Shown here piece after piece: positions 1 to 11,856 of a stretch of 64,000 nt of DNA (its first letter is position 1; every line of letters begins with the position of its first letter). A program made the position numbers and the translations under genes. The notes beneath the pieces are model-generated. The model was not told the DNA's origin. It did no database searches and saw only the letters and a program-made list of their open reading frames with translations. The stretch comes from Salipiger profundus. GTDB taxonomy: Bacteria > Pseudomonadota > Alphaproteobacteria > Rhodobacterales > Rhodobacteraceae. The stretch lies in the NCBI RefSeq assembly GCF_001969385.1, contig NZ_CP014796.1, positions 1,567,501 to 1,631,500 on the forward strand, in the 5' to 3' direction.

Positions 1-86
1 GACGTTGAAGAAACCGGGGTCTTCTGCTTTTTTCGGCGCCACTGTCCCGCGGGCAAGACGGGGCTTCTGACCGGAGGCGAGCGCGC

Positions 87-905
87 ATGGGGTTTCCCGG
101 AACCTGGATGACCGAGAGCGAAAGCATGGTGTATCGGGTCGTGCCGAAATGCGCCTGCTCGACCATCGGCCAGATCATGTATTACTCCGATCACGGGCGT
201 TTTTTCGACGGTGACATCCACGATGCCGGCCAGGGCCTGCACAAGTGGGCGCGCGAGGACAGTCAGCCGCTGATCCGGGCCAACGTGAAGACCGGCAGCG
301 CCTACACCTTCACCTGCGTGCGCAATCCCTACGCCCGCGTGCTGTCGAGCTTCTTCGACAAGATCTGCGGCATCCAGCGCAACGGGCGGCGCTACCGGGG
401 CAACCTCGTGCCGCTGCTGATCCAGAAATACGGCATCGAGGTCGGCGGCGAGGACGGCAGGGAAGAGTTCGACCAGATCCGCAGCTTCCGCCGGTTCCTG
501 CTGTTCGTGCGCGACACCATCCGCTGGCGCAGGCCGATGGAGCCGGACATCCACTGGTCGGCGGTGTCGGGGCATGTCTCGACCTTCATCGTCAACGGCG
601 GACGCTACGACCACATCTTCTGGACCGAGAAATTCAACGAGGGCATGCAGGTGGTGCTCGACAATACGCGCACCCCGCATGAGGTCGACCTTTCGGCCAT
701 TCCGCGTTTCAATGAGTCCGAGGGGCATGGTCCGAAGCGGGCGCATCCGGTCGAGGATTACTTCGACGACCTGTCGATGCATCTGGTCTACGAGATCTAC
801 AAGCGCGACTTCGAGCTCTTCCGCTACGATTTCGAGAACCCCGCGAACAAGCTACCGGTCGGCGAGATCGACCTCGACGAGGTGCACGCCAAGCTCGGCG
901 ACTGA
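87..905 (+). CDS. Sulfotransferase family 2 protein
   Basis: This 272-residue protein is a predicted PAPS-dependent sulfotransferase, which would transfer a sulfate group to a carbohydrate or other small acceptor. Residues 20-27 (PKCACSTI) form the 5'-phosphosulfate-binding loop. RNPYARVLSSFF at 79-90 is the typical 3'-phosphate-binding motif. Both match the Sulfotransfer_2 family. GGAGG lies 9 bases before ATG 87, which supports this start; in-frame ATGs follow at 108 and 126. The acceptor cannot be told from sequence. It has no partner gene here, since the next gene is convergent. Confidence 0.85.
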   Translation: MGFPGTWMTESESMVYRVVPKCACSTIGQIMYYSDHGRFFDGDIHDAGQGLHKWAREDSQPLIRANVKTGSAYTFTCVRNPYARVLSSFFDKICGIQRNGRRYRGNLVPLLIQKYGIEVGGEDGREEFDQIRSFRRFLLFVRDTIRWRRPMEPDIHWSAVSGHVSTFIVNGGRYDHIFWTEKFNEGMQVVLDNTRTPHEVDLSAIPRFNESEGHGPKRAHPVEDYFDDLSMHLVYEIYKRDFELFRYDFENPANKLPVGEIDLDEVHAKLGD

Positions 906-912
906 GCCCGGT

Positions 913-1518
913 CTATCCGTCGGCGCGAAGCGCGCGGCAGGCGATGACGAGGTAGCGCAGCGCGGGCAGTGCCACGACGAGCGCCACGACCGATGCGGCC
1001 GCCCAGGCGGGCAGGGTGACGCCACCGGTCCGCAACCCGTGGTTCAGCGCCACGAGGGCGGTGAGCCAAAGGCTCGCGACGGCGGAAAACCGCATGGAGA
1101 GCGCGGTCACGCGGTGATCCGGGTCGCCGCCCTGCGGTCGACGGGCGGCCAGCAGCAGCGGAAGCAGCGCGAGCAGGTAGAAGGCGGCGATCTCGGCCAC
1201 GGCCATGGTCGCGGCGGCAACCTCGGGGCTGCGCAGGTCGAAGGGACCGACTCCCGGAATGTCGACCGGCGTTCCGGTGCGCAGGCGCGGGCGGCTGAGC
1301 AGGAGGTTTTCCAGCGTCCCGACCAGCAGCGCCACGGGCATCAGGACGATGTTCGGGGCGAAGCCCGTGCCGGGCGTGCGCGGGGTCAGACCGGCGGCGA
1401 CCAAGGCGCCCGGTCGCGCGAGCCATGCGAGCATTGCCAGCGGCACGCTCAGCGGAAGGTTGCGAAGGCCCGTGGTGGCGCCGGTCGCGCCGTTGGGAGA
1501 GGGGCTGGTGGCGGGCAT
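913..1518 (-). CDS. Hypothetical multi-pass membrane protein
   Basis: This 201-residue protein has a short polar N-terminus followed by about five hydrophobic segments (roughly residues 25-45, 58-75, 104-126, 145-160 and 172-195), so it should sit in the inner membrane. I recognise no family motif. A GAGG sequence lies 7 bases before the ATG at 1518. It lies downstream of the DUF1285 gene on the same strand with an 89-base gap and may be cotranscribed with it. It converges on the sulfotransferase gene. The function is unknown. Confidence 0.6.
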   Translation of the reverse strand: MPATSPSPNGATGATTGLRNLPLSVPLAMLAWLARPGALVAAGLTPRTPGTGFAPNIVLMPVALLVGTLENLLLSRPRLRTGTPVDIPGVGPFDLRSPEVAAATMAVAEIAAFYLLALLPLLLAARRPQGGDPDHRVTALSMRFSAVASLWLTALVALNHGLRTGGVTLPAWAAASVVALVVALPALRYLVIACRALRADG

Positions 1519-1607
1519 GGCGGGCCTCGTCGGTTCGAACGATCTGGCCCTATGATTTACCCATGGTCAGGCGCACGCCAAGTCCGGGATACCCGACCCC
1601 GCGCCGA

Positions 1608-2207
1608 TCAGGGCAGCGCCTCGGCGGGGAGGATCGGGAAGAACTGCCCCGAGGACCAGACCCCGAACCACGCCTTGCCGTCGACCGTGGTTCGGGTGCC
1701 TAGATCGACCAGCCGATAGAAGCTCTTGCGGTCGATCAGCGCCTCGAGCCCGGCGCGCACCATGATATAGGGCGCGGGTTCCTCGGTCTCGGGGTCGTGG
1801 GTGACACGCAGGGGATGGTCGGGCCCGGCGACGGCGGTATCGCCGACATGGGTGTGAAAGGTCAGAACCTGGTCTTCGCCCGTCCCGGAGACATCGAAGT
1901 CGGTCGCCACGAAGGGCGCGTCCTCGACCGAGATCCGCCACTTCTCGACCGGCGTCACGAGAAAGAACGCGTCGCCCTCGCGCTTCAGGATCGACGAGAA
2001 CAGCTTCACCATTCCGGGCCGGGTGATCGGTGAGCCGAGATAGAACCACGTGCCGTCACGGGCGATCCGCATGTCGAGATCGCCGCTCAGTGGCGGGTTC
2101 CACTTTTCCACCGGCGGCAATCCGCGCTCCTGAACGGCGCTTACCGAGGCAGCCAGCCCCTCTGCAGTCGGTGTAACGGAATTTTGTGCGCTCATTGCTT
2201 TTGCCAT
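1608..2207 (-). CDS. DUF1285 domain-containing protein
   Basis: This 199-residue protein resembles the DUF1285 family, small soluble proteins of unknown function. Typical stretches are the central WFYLGSPITRPGMVKLF and the later FFLVTPVEKWRI. It starts at ATG 2207; a second in-frame ATG at 2195 is possible. It is divergent from the moxR operon, with only 57 bases between the start codons, so the two promoters must share that space. This arrangement next to a MoxR operon is, as I recall, common in alphaproteobacteria and suggests a link to the envelope role of that operon, but this is inference. Confidence 0.8.
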   Translation of the reverse strand: MAKAMSAQNSVTPTAEGLAASVSAVQERGLPPVEKWNPPLSGDLDMRIARDGTWFYLGSPITRPGMVKLFSSILKREGDAFFLVTPVEKWRISVEDAPFVATDFDVSGTGEDQVLTFHTHVGDTAVAGPDHPLRVTHDPETEEPAPYIMVRAGLEALIDRKSFYRLVDLGTRTTVDGKAWFGVWSSGQFFPILPAEALP

Positions 2208-2264
2208 TTTTCCACCCCGCGATAGAGTTGATGCGTAAGGAACGGATTGCAAGGGAGTCAGACC

Positions 2265-3262
<998 letters not shown>

Positions 3263-3266
<4 letters not shown>

Positions 3267-4141
3267 GCGAACGCGTCACCCTCCTTCGCCGCGACGCGCA
3301 GGAAGAAGCCGCCCGTTTCCCGGCGCTGCTGGCCCGGGCGGAGCACCTGGCCGGCACCGTTCTGCTGGGCGAACACGGCAGACGGCGCGCCGGAATGGGC
3401 GACGACTTCTGGCAATACCGGCCCCTGCGGGCAGGCGACAGCGTGCGCAGCATCGACTGGCGCCGCTCGGCGCGGGGCGACGAGCAGTTCGTGCGCGAGC
3501 GCGAGTGGCAGATCGCGCAGAGCGTGCAGCTCTGGGTCGATGGCGGCGCCTCGATGCGCTTCAGTTCGGACAAGGACCTGCCGAGCAAGGGCGACCGCGC
3601 CCGGCTGATCGGGCTGGCGACGGCGATTCTGCTGATCCGGGGCGGTGAACGTGTCGGCTTCACCGGCTGGTCGCTGCCGCCGCGCAACGGCGACGTGCAG
3701 ATCCTGCGGCTGTCCGAGGCGCTGTCCGAGGACGCGACCGAGGAATACTCCGAACCCGAGGCGCGCGGCATCATTCCGCACGCGCGGGCGCTGTTCGTGT
3801 CGGATTTCCTCGGCGATATCGATCCGGTCGAGGCGGCGCTGACCAAGGCCGCCGACCGGGGCGTGCGCGGCGTTCTGCTGCAGGTGCTCGATCCCACCGA
3901 GGAGAGCTTTCCGTTCAAGGGCCGCACGATCTTTCAGAGCATGGGCGGCGGCATCGCCCACGAGACGCTCAAGGCGGGCGAGCTGCGCGACCGCTACCTC
4001 GACCGGCTGAACGAGCGGAAGGACCGCCTTGACTGTTTGTCGCGGTTAACGGGCTGGCAATACATGTGCCATCATACCAGTGACAGCGCGCAATCGGCCC
4101 TGCTTTGGGTCTACCGCGCGATGGACGGAGGCCCCGGATGA
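3263..4141 (+). CDS. DUF58 domain-containing protein
   Basis: This 292-residue protein carries the DUF58 signature, with YRPLRAGDSVRSIDWRRSAR at about residues 52-71 followed by an REREW motif. DUF58 proteins are usual partners of MoxR ATPases and have a VWA-like fold. The start is a TTG at 3263 that overlaps the moxR stop codon (TTGA), so the two are very probably translationally coupled. The protein lacks an obvious signal peptide and is probably cytoplasmic or membrane-associated. The next gene overlaps it by ATGA. Confidence 0.9.
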
Positions 4142-6981
4142 CCATGCTCGGCCCCCTCGGTTTCACTGCACCCTGGCTGCTGCTCGGGTTGCTGGCGCTG
4201 CCCGTTCTCTGGGTGATCCTGCGTGCCGTGCCGCCGGCGCCGATCCGGCGGATGTTCCCCGGCGTGGTGCTGCTGCTCGGCCTCAAAGACGAGGAACAGG
4301 TCACCGATCGCACCCCGTGGTGGCTGCTGCTGCTGCGGATGCTCGCGGTTGCGGCGGTGATCGTCGGGCTGGCCGGCCCCGTCCTCAACCCGCAGGAGGA
4401 TCGCGCGGCCGAGGCCGGTGGCGGCCCGCTGCTGGTCGTGATGGACGCAAGCTGGTCCAGCGCGACCGACTGGCGCCAGCGCCGCGAGGCGCTCGAGTCG
4501 CTGCTCGCACGCGCCGAACGCCAGGACCGGACCGTCGCGCTCATGCGCCTGACCGCGCCGGAAGCGCCGCGGTTCCAGGTGGCGGGCGTTCTGCAAAGCC
4601 GCCTGGGCGGTATCCTTCCCGAACCGTGGGAGCCCGACGCGGCCCGCGTCGAGCAGGCGATCTCGCTGCTTCCCGAAGAGAATTTCGACACTTTCTGGAT
4701 GTCCGACGGGCTCGACCGCGAGAGCCGCGAGACGATGCTCGCCGCCCTCGAGGCGCGTGGCACGGTCACCGTCTTCGAGAGCCCGCGGGCGCATTACGCG
4801 CTCACCCCACCGCGCTTCGAGGACGGGCACGTGCTGCTGACGCTGCGCCGCCTGCGCCCCGGTCCCGAGGCCGAGGTGTCGGTCGCAGGCCACGGGCTCG
4901 ACCCGGCGGGCAACCCGGCGGTGCTGGTGCGCAACCGGGTGATCTTCGAGCAGTCCGCGACCGAGACAGAGCTCGAGCTGAACCTGCCCGCCGAGCTGCG
5001 CGCGCGCATCACCCGTTTCGAGATCGAGGGGGCCGGCAGTGCAGGTGCTGTCGCGCTGCCCGACGACAGCCTGCGTCGCCGCGAGGTCGCGCTGATCGCC
5101 GGCAACGAGAACCGCGAAGGGCTCGAACTGCTCTCGCCGCTGCACTTCCTGAACAAGGCGCTGGCGCCGACCGCCGACATCCTCGACGGCACGCTCGAGG
5201 ACGTTCTGCCCGCCAATCCCGACGTGATCGTGCTGGCCGACGTGGCGACCCTCGCCCCCGGCGAGGAAGACGAGATTTCCGAATGGCTCGACAAGGGCGG
5301 CACACTGTTGCGCTTCGCGGGCCCGCGTCTCGCGGCAAGCGACGTGAGCCGCTCCGAGGAAGACCCGCTGATGCCGGTTCGTCTGCGCGCAGGTGGACGC
5401 AGCGTCGGCGGCGCGATGAGCTGGGGTGAACCGAAGGCATTGGCGCCCTTCACCGAGGACAGCCCCTTCTACGGGCTCGAGATTCCCGAAGACGTGACCG
5501 TGACCTCGCAGGTGATGGCGCAGCCCGACCCGACCCTCGCCAGCCGCGTGATCGCCCAGCTCACCGACGGCACGCCGCTCGTCACCCGCAAGCGGGTGGG
5601 GCAGGGGCAGGTGGTGCTGTTTCACGTGACCGCCAACGCCGAGTGGTCGTCGTTGCCGCTGTCGGGGCTCTTCGTGCAGATGCTCGAACGGCTCGCCGTG
5701 TCGTCGATGCCCGCCTCGCCAGCGCCCGAGGATCTGGCTGGCACGGTCTGGCAGCCGATCCGGGTGCTCGACGGGTTCGGCCGCGTGGTCGACGCCGGCA
5801 ACCTGCCGGGCGTCGCCGGCGAGGATCTGCTCGCCGAGCCGCTCGGTCCCGAGCTTCAGCCCGGCCTTTACCAGGGCGAGGACCGCAGCCTTGCGCGCAA
5901 CGTCGTGACCGCCGACACGGTGCTCGAACCGGCCGTCTGGCCCGAGCGCATCACCGTCGAGGGGCTGTCGCGGCCGCAGGAAACGCCGCTTGCGGGCTGG
6001 CTGCTGGCGCTCGCCGTGGCGCTTCTGCTGGCGGACGTGATCGCCTCGCTGGCGCTCTCGGGCCGGCTGGGTGGTGCGCGGGCCAAGGGGGGCGCCACCG
6101 CCGCCGTGCTGATCGCCGCGCTGGCGCTCGGTGCCGTGCCGACGGACGTGCGGGCGCAGGGCGCGCAGGGGGATCAGGCCGCCCCCGAGGCCGAAGAGGG
6201 TCAGGGCGAAGAGGTGCGGGGCGACGATGCCGCCGCCATCCTTGCCGCGTCCGAGGTGACGCTGGCGCATGTGCTGACCGGCGACCGCGAGCTCGACGAC
6301 CTTGCCGAGGCGGGTCTGCGCGGGCTGTCGGAAACGCTGTTCTTCCGCACCTCGGTCGAGCCCGCCGACGCGGTGGGCGTGGACCTCGAGACCGACGAAC
6401 TGGCGTTTTTCCCGATGCTCTACTGGCCGGTGACCCCGAGCCAGCCGATGCCGTCGGACGCGGCCTATGCCAAGCTCAACGAGTATCTCCGCTCGGGCGG
6501 CATGATCCTGTTCGACACGCGCGACGCCGACGTGGCGGGCTATGGCACGGCCTCGCCCGAGGGGCGCAAGCTGCGCGATCTCGCGGCGCCGTTGGATATT
6601 CCGCCCCTCGAGCCGGTGCCGCAGGACCATGTCCTGACCCGCACCTTCTACCTGCTGCAGGACTTCCCGGGCCGCTACACCAGCCGCGACGTCTGGGTCG
6701 AGGCCGCGCCGCCGGATGCCGAGCAGGTCGAGGGAATGCCGTTCCGCAATCTCAACGACAACGTGACCCCCGTGGTGATCGGCGGCAACGACTGGGCCGC
6801 CGCCTGGGCGATGGACGAGCGGGGCAACCCGCTGGTGCGCATCGGCTCGGGCTTTGCCGGTGAGCGCCAGCGCGAGATCGCCTACCGCTTCGGGGTCAAC
6901 CTGGTGATGCACGTGCTGACAGGGAACTACAAATCCGACCAGGTCCATGTGCCTGCGTTGCTCGACAGGCTGGGCCAATGA
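4138..6981 (+). CDS. DUF4159 / BatA-like membrane protein
   Basis: This is a large 947-residue membrane protein. Its first about 80 residues contain two hydrophobic helices resembling the BatA N-terminal domain, followed by a long VWA/aerotolerance-like region. Further hydrophobic segments occur near residues 620-645 and 655-680. The C-terminal third, with FFPMLYWPV and YLRSGGMILFDTRD, resembles DUF4159. ATG 4138 overlaps the DUF58 stop. It is the third member of the MoxR operon, and as a probable inner-membrane protein with a periplasmic domain it is a candidate client or anchor of the ATPase. Confidence 0.85.
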   Translation: MTMLGPLGFTAPWLLLGLLALPVLWVILRAVPPAPIRRMFPGVVLLLGLKDEEQVTDRTPWWLLLLRMLAVAAVIVGLAGPVLNPQEDRAAEAGGGPLLVVMDASWSSATDWRQRREALESLLARAERQDRTVALMRLTAPEAPRFQVAGVLQSRLGGILPEPWEPDAARVEQAISLLPEENFDTFWMSDGLDRESRETMLAALEARGTVTVFESPRAHYALTPPRFEDGHVLLTLRRLRPGPEAEVSVAGHGLDPAGNPAVLVRNRVIFEQSATETELELNLPAELRARITRFEIEGAGSAGAVALPDDSLRRREVALIAGNENREGLELLSPLHFLNKALAPTADILDGTLEDVLPANPDVIVLADVATLAPGEEDEISEWLDKGGTLLRFAGPRLAASDVSRSEEDPLMPVRLRAGGRSVGGAMSWGEPKALAPFTEDSPFYGLEIPEDVTVTSQVMAQPDPTLASRVIAQLTDGTPLVTRKRVGQGQVVLFHVTANAEWSSLPLSGLFVQMLERLAVSSMPASPAPEDLAGTVWQPIRVLDGFGRVVDAGNLPGVAGEDLLAEPLGPELQPGLYQGEDRSLARNVVTADTVLEPAVWPERITVEGLSRPQETPLAGWLLALAVALLLADVIASLALSGRLGGARAKGGATAAVLIAALALGAVPTDVRAQGAQGDQAAPEAEEGQGEEVRGDDAAAILAASEVTLAHVLTGDRELDDLAEAGLRGLSETLFFRTSVEPADAVGVDLETDELAFFPMLYWPVTPSQPMPSDAAYAKLNEYLRSGGMILFDTRDADVAGYGTASPEGRKLRDLAAPLDIPPLEPVPQDHVLTRTFYLLQDFPGRYTSRDVWVEAAPPDAEQVEGMPFRNLNDNVTPVVIGGNDWAAAWAMDERGNPLVRIGSGFAGERQREIAYRFGVNLVMHVLTGNYKSDQVHVPALLDRLGQ

Positions 6982-9017
6982 CCGGACAGATCGTCTTCGA
7001 CCCGCTGCTGCCCTGGCCCGCGATCATCGCGCTGGGTGTGCTGGCCCTTCTGGGGGCGGCGCTGGCGCTCTGGCGCGGGCTCACCGGCTGGCCGCTGCGC
7101 TTCCTTGCGGGCGTCGTGCTGGTGGCGGCCCTCGCCCAGCCGTCGTTCCAGGAGGAAGACCGCGCGCCGCTGTCCGACATCGTCCTGATGGTGGTCGACA
7201 AGAGCGCCTCGCAGCGGCTTGCCGACCGCCTGCAGGTCACCGAGGATGCCGCCGAGACGCTCGAGGCGCGGCTTGAGGCGCGCCCCAACACCGAGATCCG
7301 CCGGATCGAGGTCGGCGATGGTGAGGGTGACAGCGGCACGCAGCTGATGACGGCGCTGTCCTCGGCCATGGCCGAAGAACCGCGCGGCCGCATCGCGGGG
7401 GTGTTCCTGCTGTCCGATGGTCGGCTGCACGATCTCGACCGGGCGCCGAGCCTGCCCGCGCCGATGCACCTGCTGATGACCGGGCAGGAAGACGACTGGG
7501 ACCGCCGCCTCGTTGTGAAGAACGCCCCGGCCTTCGCCATCCTCGGCGAGCCGGTCACGCTGACCCTGCGGGTCGAGGATGACGGCGCCGCTCCCGGCAC
7601 GCGCAATGCGCCGCTGCAGATCTCGGTCGACGGCGGCGAGCCGCAGGATTTCACCATCCCCGTGGGCGAGGACGTGGACCTGCCGATCGAATTGCCGCAC
7701 GGCGGGCTCAACGTGATCCGTTTCTCGACACCCGAGGCCGAGGGCGAGCTGACCGACCGCAACAACGCGGCGCTGGTGCAGATCAACGGCGTGCGCGACC
7801 GGCTGCGGGTGCTGCTGGTGTCGGGCGAGCCGCACGCGGGCGGGCGGACGTGGCGCAATTTGCTGAAGTCCGACAGCTCGGTCGATCTCGTGCATTTCAC
7901 CATCCTGCGGCCGCCCGAGAAGCAGGACGGCGTTCCGGTGACCGAGCTGTCGCTCATCGCCTTCCCGACGCGCGAGCTGTTCCTGGAGAAGATCGAGGAT
8001 TTCGACCTCATCATCTTCGACCGCTACAAGCGGCGCGGCATCCTGCCGGCAATCTATCTCGACAACGTGCGCAATTACGTCGAGCAGGGCGGCGCGGTTC
8101 TGGTCGCGGCAGGGCCCGACTTTGCCAGCGCGGATTCCATCTACCGCTCTCCGCTGTCCGAGATCCTGCCTGCCGAGCCCACCGCGCGGGTGATCGACCA
8201 GGGCTACCGCCCGCAGGTCACCGACCTCGGCGACCGGCATCCCGTCACCGCCGGTCTCACCGGCGAGGAAAGCTGGGGTCGCTGGCTGCGCCAGATCGAG
8301 GTGGATCCGCTCGAGGGCGACGTGGTCATGTCCGGCGTCGACGACAAGCCGCTGCTCATCCTCGACCGCGTGGGCGAGGGGCGCGTGGCGCTGCTGGCCT
8401 CGGACCAGGCGTGGCTGTGGTCGCGCGGCTACGAGGGCGGCGGCCCGCAGCTCGACCTGCTGCGACGGCTGGCGCACTGGATGATGAAGGAGCCCGAGCT
8501 CGAGGAAGAGGCGCTCTGGGCCGAGGCGACCGGCCAGACCATGCGGATCATCCGCCGCTCGCTCGACGAGAGTGTCGGCGCGGTCACGGTCACGCGGCCC
8601 GACGGCGAGACCGAGGAGGTCCCGCTTGAAGAGGTCTCGCCCGGTCGGTTCGAGGCACTCTACGAGGGCCCCGAGATCGGCCTTTACCGCCTGTACGAGG
8701 GCGAACAGGACGCGGTCATCGGGCTGGGTCCGGCGGCGCCGAAGGAGTTCGAGCGGACCATCGCCAGCGGCGACGCGCTCGAGCCGGTGATCGACACGAT
8801 GCGGGGCGGGGTCATGCCGCTGCGCGACGGCGTGCCCAGCATCCGAGCGGTAAGCGCGGGTCGGCCGGCCGCAGGCCGCGGCTGGGTCGGTATCACGCCG
8901 CGTGATGCGTTCGAGACGATGGACGTGCGGCAGATCCCGCTTCTGCCGGCATGGCTGACGCTGCTGCTGGCGGCGGGCTTCATCGTGGGGGCATGGCTGC
9001 GCGAGGGGCGGCGCTGA
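6978..9017 (+). CDS. Large membrane protein of the MoxR operon (glutamine amidotransferase-like fold)
   Basis: This 679-residue protein has two N-terminal hydrophobic helices (about residues 12-32 and 38-52) and one near the C-terminus (about 652-672). Between them are a degenerate VWA-like segment (VLMVVDKSAS) and a region resembling class I glutamine amidotransferase-like domains seen in such operons (YVEQGGAVLVAAGPDF). A catalytic Cys is not evident, so enzyme activity is doubtful. It overlaps the preceding stop by ATGA. It closes the four-gene operon and is probably an envelope component. Confidence 0.8.
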   Translation: MTGQIVFDPLLPWPAIIALGVLALLGAALALWRGLTGWPLRFLAGVVLVAALAQPSFQEEDRAPLSDIVLMVVDKSASQRLADRLQVTEDAAETLEARLEARPNTEIRRIEVGDGEGDSGTQLMTALSSAMAEEPRGRIAGVFLLSDGRLHDLDRAPSLPAPMHLLMTGQEDDWDRRLVVKNAPAFAILGEPVTLTLRVEDDGAAPGTRNAPLQISVDGGEPQDFTIPVGEDVDLPIELPHGGLNVIRFSTPEAEGELTDRNNAALVQINGVRDRLRVLLVSGEPHAGGRTWRNLLKSDSSVDLVHFTILRPPEKQDGVPVTELSLIAFPTRELFLEKIEDFDLIIFDRYKRRGILPAIYLDNVRNYVEQGGAVLVAAGPDFASADSIYRSPLSEILPAEPTARVIDQGYRPQVTDLGDRHPVTAGLTGEESWGRWLRQIEVDPLEGDVVMSGVDDKPLLILDRVGEGRVALLASDQAWLWSRGYEGGGPQLDLLRRLAHWMMKEPELEEEALWAEATGQTMRIIRRSLDESVGAVTVTRPDGETEEVPLEEVSPGRFEALYEGPEIGLYRLYEGEQDAVIGLGPAAPKEFERTIASGDALEPVIDTMRGGVMPLRDGVPSIRAVSAGRPAAGRGWVGITPRDAFETMDVRQIPLLPAWLTLLLAAGFIVGAWLREGRR

Positions 9018-9033
9018 GCCGCCCGCCCCGTGC

Positions 9034-9860
9034 CTACCGCAGCCGCGCGTGACGGGTGACCGGCCCGTCGCCCTGCGCCACGATCCGCGCGATGGCGGCC
9101 TCAAGCGGCTCGTAGGCGACCGCCATGTGATGCGCGTTCGCGTGCAGAATCGTCTCGGGGTCCGACACCCAGGCCACGTGCCCTTTCCAGAACAGCAGGT
9201 CGCCCCGTTCGGGCGGGGTGCCATCGGGCAGGGTCTCGCCCAGCTCGGCCTCCTGCTGGTCGCTGTCTCCGGGACAGAAGGTTCCGCAGGCGGCGAGCCC
9301 GGCCTGCACGAGCCCCGAACAGTCGATCCCGAAGCCGGAATTGCCGCCCCAGAGGTAGGGCGTGCCAAGGTAGAGCGCCGCCACGGTGACCGGGTCGCCG
9401 GCCTGCGCGTCCGAGAGATGCGCGGTCGGAACCCAGCCGATTTCGGTCTCGGTGAACCGGTCCTCCTGCCGGCCGGCGTGAACCCCGGACAGGTGGCTCA
9501 GCGCCATGATCTCGGGCGTCTTGAGGTTCGGTTCGGCGTAGACATGCGTCTGCCGCACCGCCACCCGGTGGCGGGGCGCCGGGCGCGCGTCGGCAGAGCG
9601 CAGGGCATCCTCGGGCAGCCAGCCGGCGTAATCGGCAGCGGGCGCGATACCGAAGGCAAAGCCGTTGCGCCGCTCGAGCAGCTCGAAGGCGTCCCCGTAG
9701 CGCAGCTGGCGGTCACGCCTGCCGCCGGGGGCCGCCATGAGGTCGGCGACCGGCCGCGCCACGTAGCAGGGCAGCGGATCGACGGGCGTCAGCGAGGGAA
9801 AGTCACCGGCGCGGGCGCGGGTGACCACGCGGTCGCTGGCGGGTGTGCGGCGACGGTCGG

Positions 9861-9864
<4 letters not shown>
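9034..9864 (-). CDS. NlpC/P60 family cell-wall peptidase
   Basis: This 276-residue protein is a predicted murein gamma-D-glutamyl-diamino-acid endopeptidase. N-terminal bacterial SH3-like segments cover roughly residues 30-150. The C-terminal NlpC/P60 domain has the catalytic DCSGL (Cys182) and GHVAWV (His229). No signal peptide is obvious from the GTG start. The start at 9864 overlaps the stop of the leucyl aminopeptidase gene (GTGA), so the pair is cotranscribed. Together they suggest recycling of peptidoglycan peptides in the cytoplasm, although this is inferred. Confidence 0.9.
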
Positions 9865-11243
<1,379 letters not shown>

Positions 11244-11322
11244 GGGGGACCCTCTGGCTTGTGAGACTTCGGCCGGAGCCTAGCGTAGCAGGCGGCGCCT
11301 GCAAGGGCCCGGCCGCTGCCAC

Positions 11323-11703
11323 TCAGACCGAGAGGTCCTGCATGTCCCATATGGCATAGAGCGAGCGTTCGCCCATGCGTGCCATTCGCGCGAGCGTGGC
11401 AGCGAGTGCGACCGGGTCGCCGTCGTCGATGCATTGCACCACGTCCCCGGCGATCCGGCTGAGCCCGCTCATGCCGATCTGCTCGGCGATGGCGCCAAGC
11501 GCGCGGGTGCATTTTCGCATCTCGGCGTATTCGCCGCTTTCATGATGGCTGTCGGCGCGCCCGAGCCGGTAGGCGAGTTCCTCCATCGCCCGGCACACCA
11601 TGTTTTCCCCGGCCCGAGTGCCGACCCGGGCAAAGAGCCCTTCGAGGCGCTCGGGGTCGAGCCCCGCCTTTTCGACGGGGGAAAGCACTGAGACCTGTTC
11701 CAC
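11323..11703 (-). CDS. Hypothetical helical protein
   Basis: This protein of about 126 residues is predicted to be all-helical, with no signal peptide and no membrane segment. It contains LSPVEKAGLDPERLEGLFARVG, a central ENMVCRAMEELAYRLG and a C-terminal SLYAIWDMQD. I recognise no named family. The start is uncertain: GTG 11703 is chosen because AAGGA lies upstream, but TTG 11715 is also possible. It is divergent from the carbonic anhydrase gene. The function is unknown. Confidence 0.6.
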   Translation of the reverse strand: MEQVSVLSPVEKAGLDPERLEGLFARVGTRAGENMVCRAMEELAYRLGRADSHHESGEYAEMRKCTRALGAIAEQIGMSGLSRIAGDVVQCIDDGDPVALAATLARMARMGERSLYAIWDMQDLSV

Positions 11704-11768
11704 CGCTGCGTCCAATCCTTGCTCACGACCCCACGAGGCGGCTGGATACGGCGCGGGAGTTTCCAAAA

Positions 11769-11784
11769 GGTGAGACAGGTCACA
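11769..11784 (+). promoter_or_regulatory. Candidate CRP/FNR-family half-site pair upstream of carbonic anhydrase
   Basis: The sequence GGTGAGACAGGTCACA has GTGA and TCAC arms separated by six bases, the spacing of CRP-family operators. It lies about 73 bases before the carbonic anhydrase ATG and between two divergent genes. Only the sequence supports it. Confidence 0.35.
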
Positions 11785-11856
11785 TTTATTCTCTCGAATT
11801 CCCGGCGAATACGGCGTATTGCCCGTGCGACATCGTGTTGCGAAGAGGAGAACGTG

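Noticed and set aside
4111..6978. 955-codon minus-strand frame opposite the DUF4159 gene
   Set aside because: It is a GC-rich antisense shadow with His/Arg/Gln-rich composition; the plus strand encodes a clear family member with overlapping operon junctions.
6927..9368. 813-codon minus-strand frame opposite the fourth MoxR-operon gene
   Set aside because: It is antisense to a well-supported gene and partly to the NlpC/P60 gene, and has no recognisable domain.
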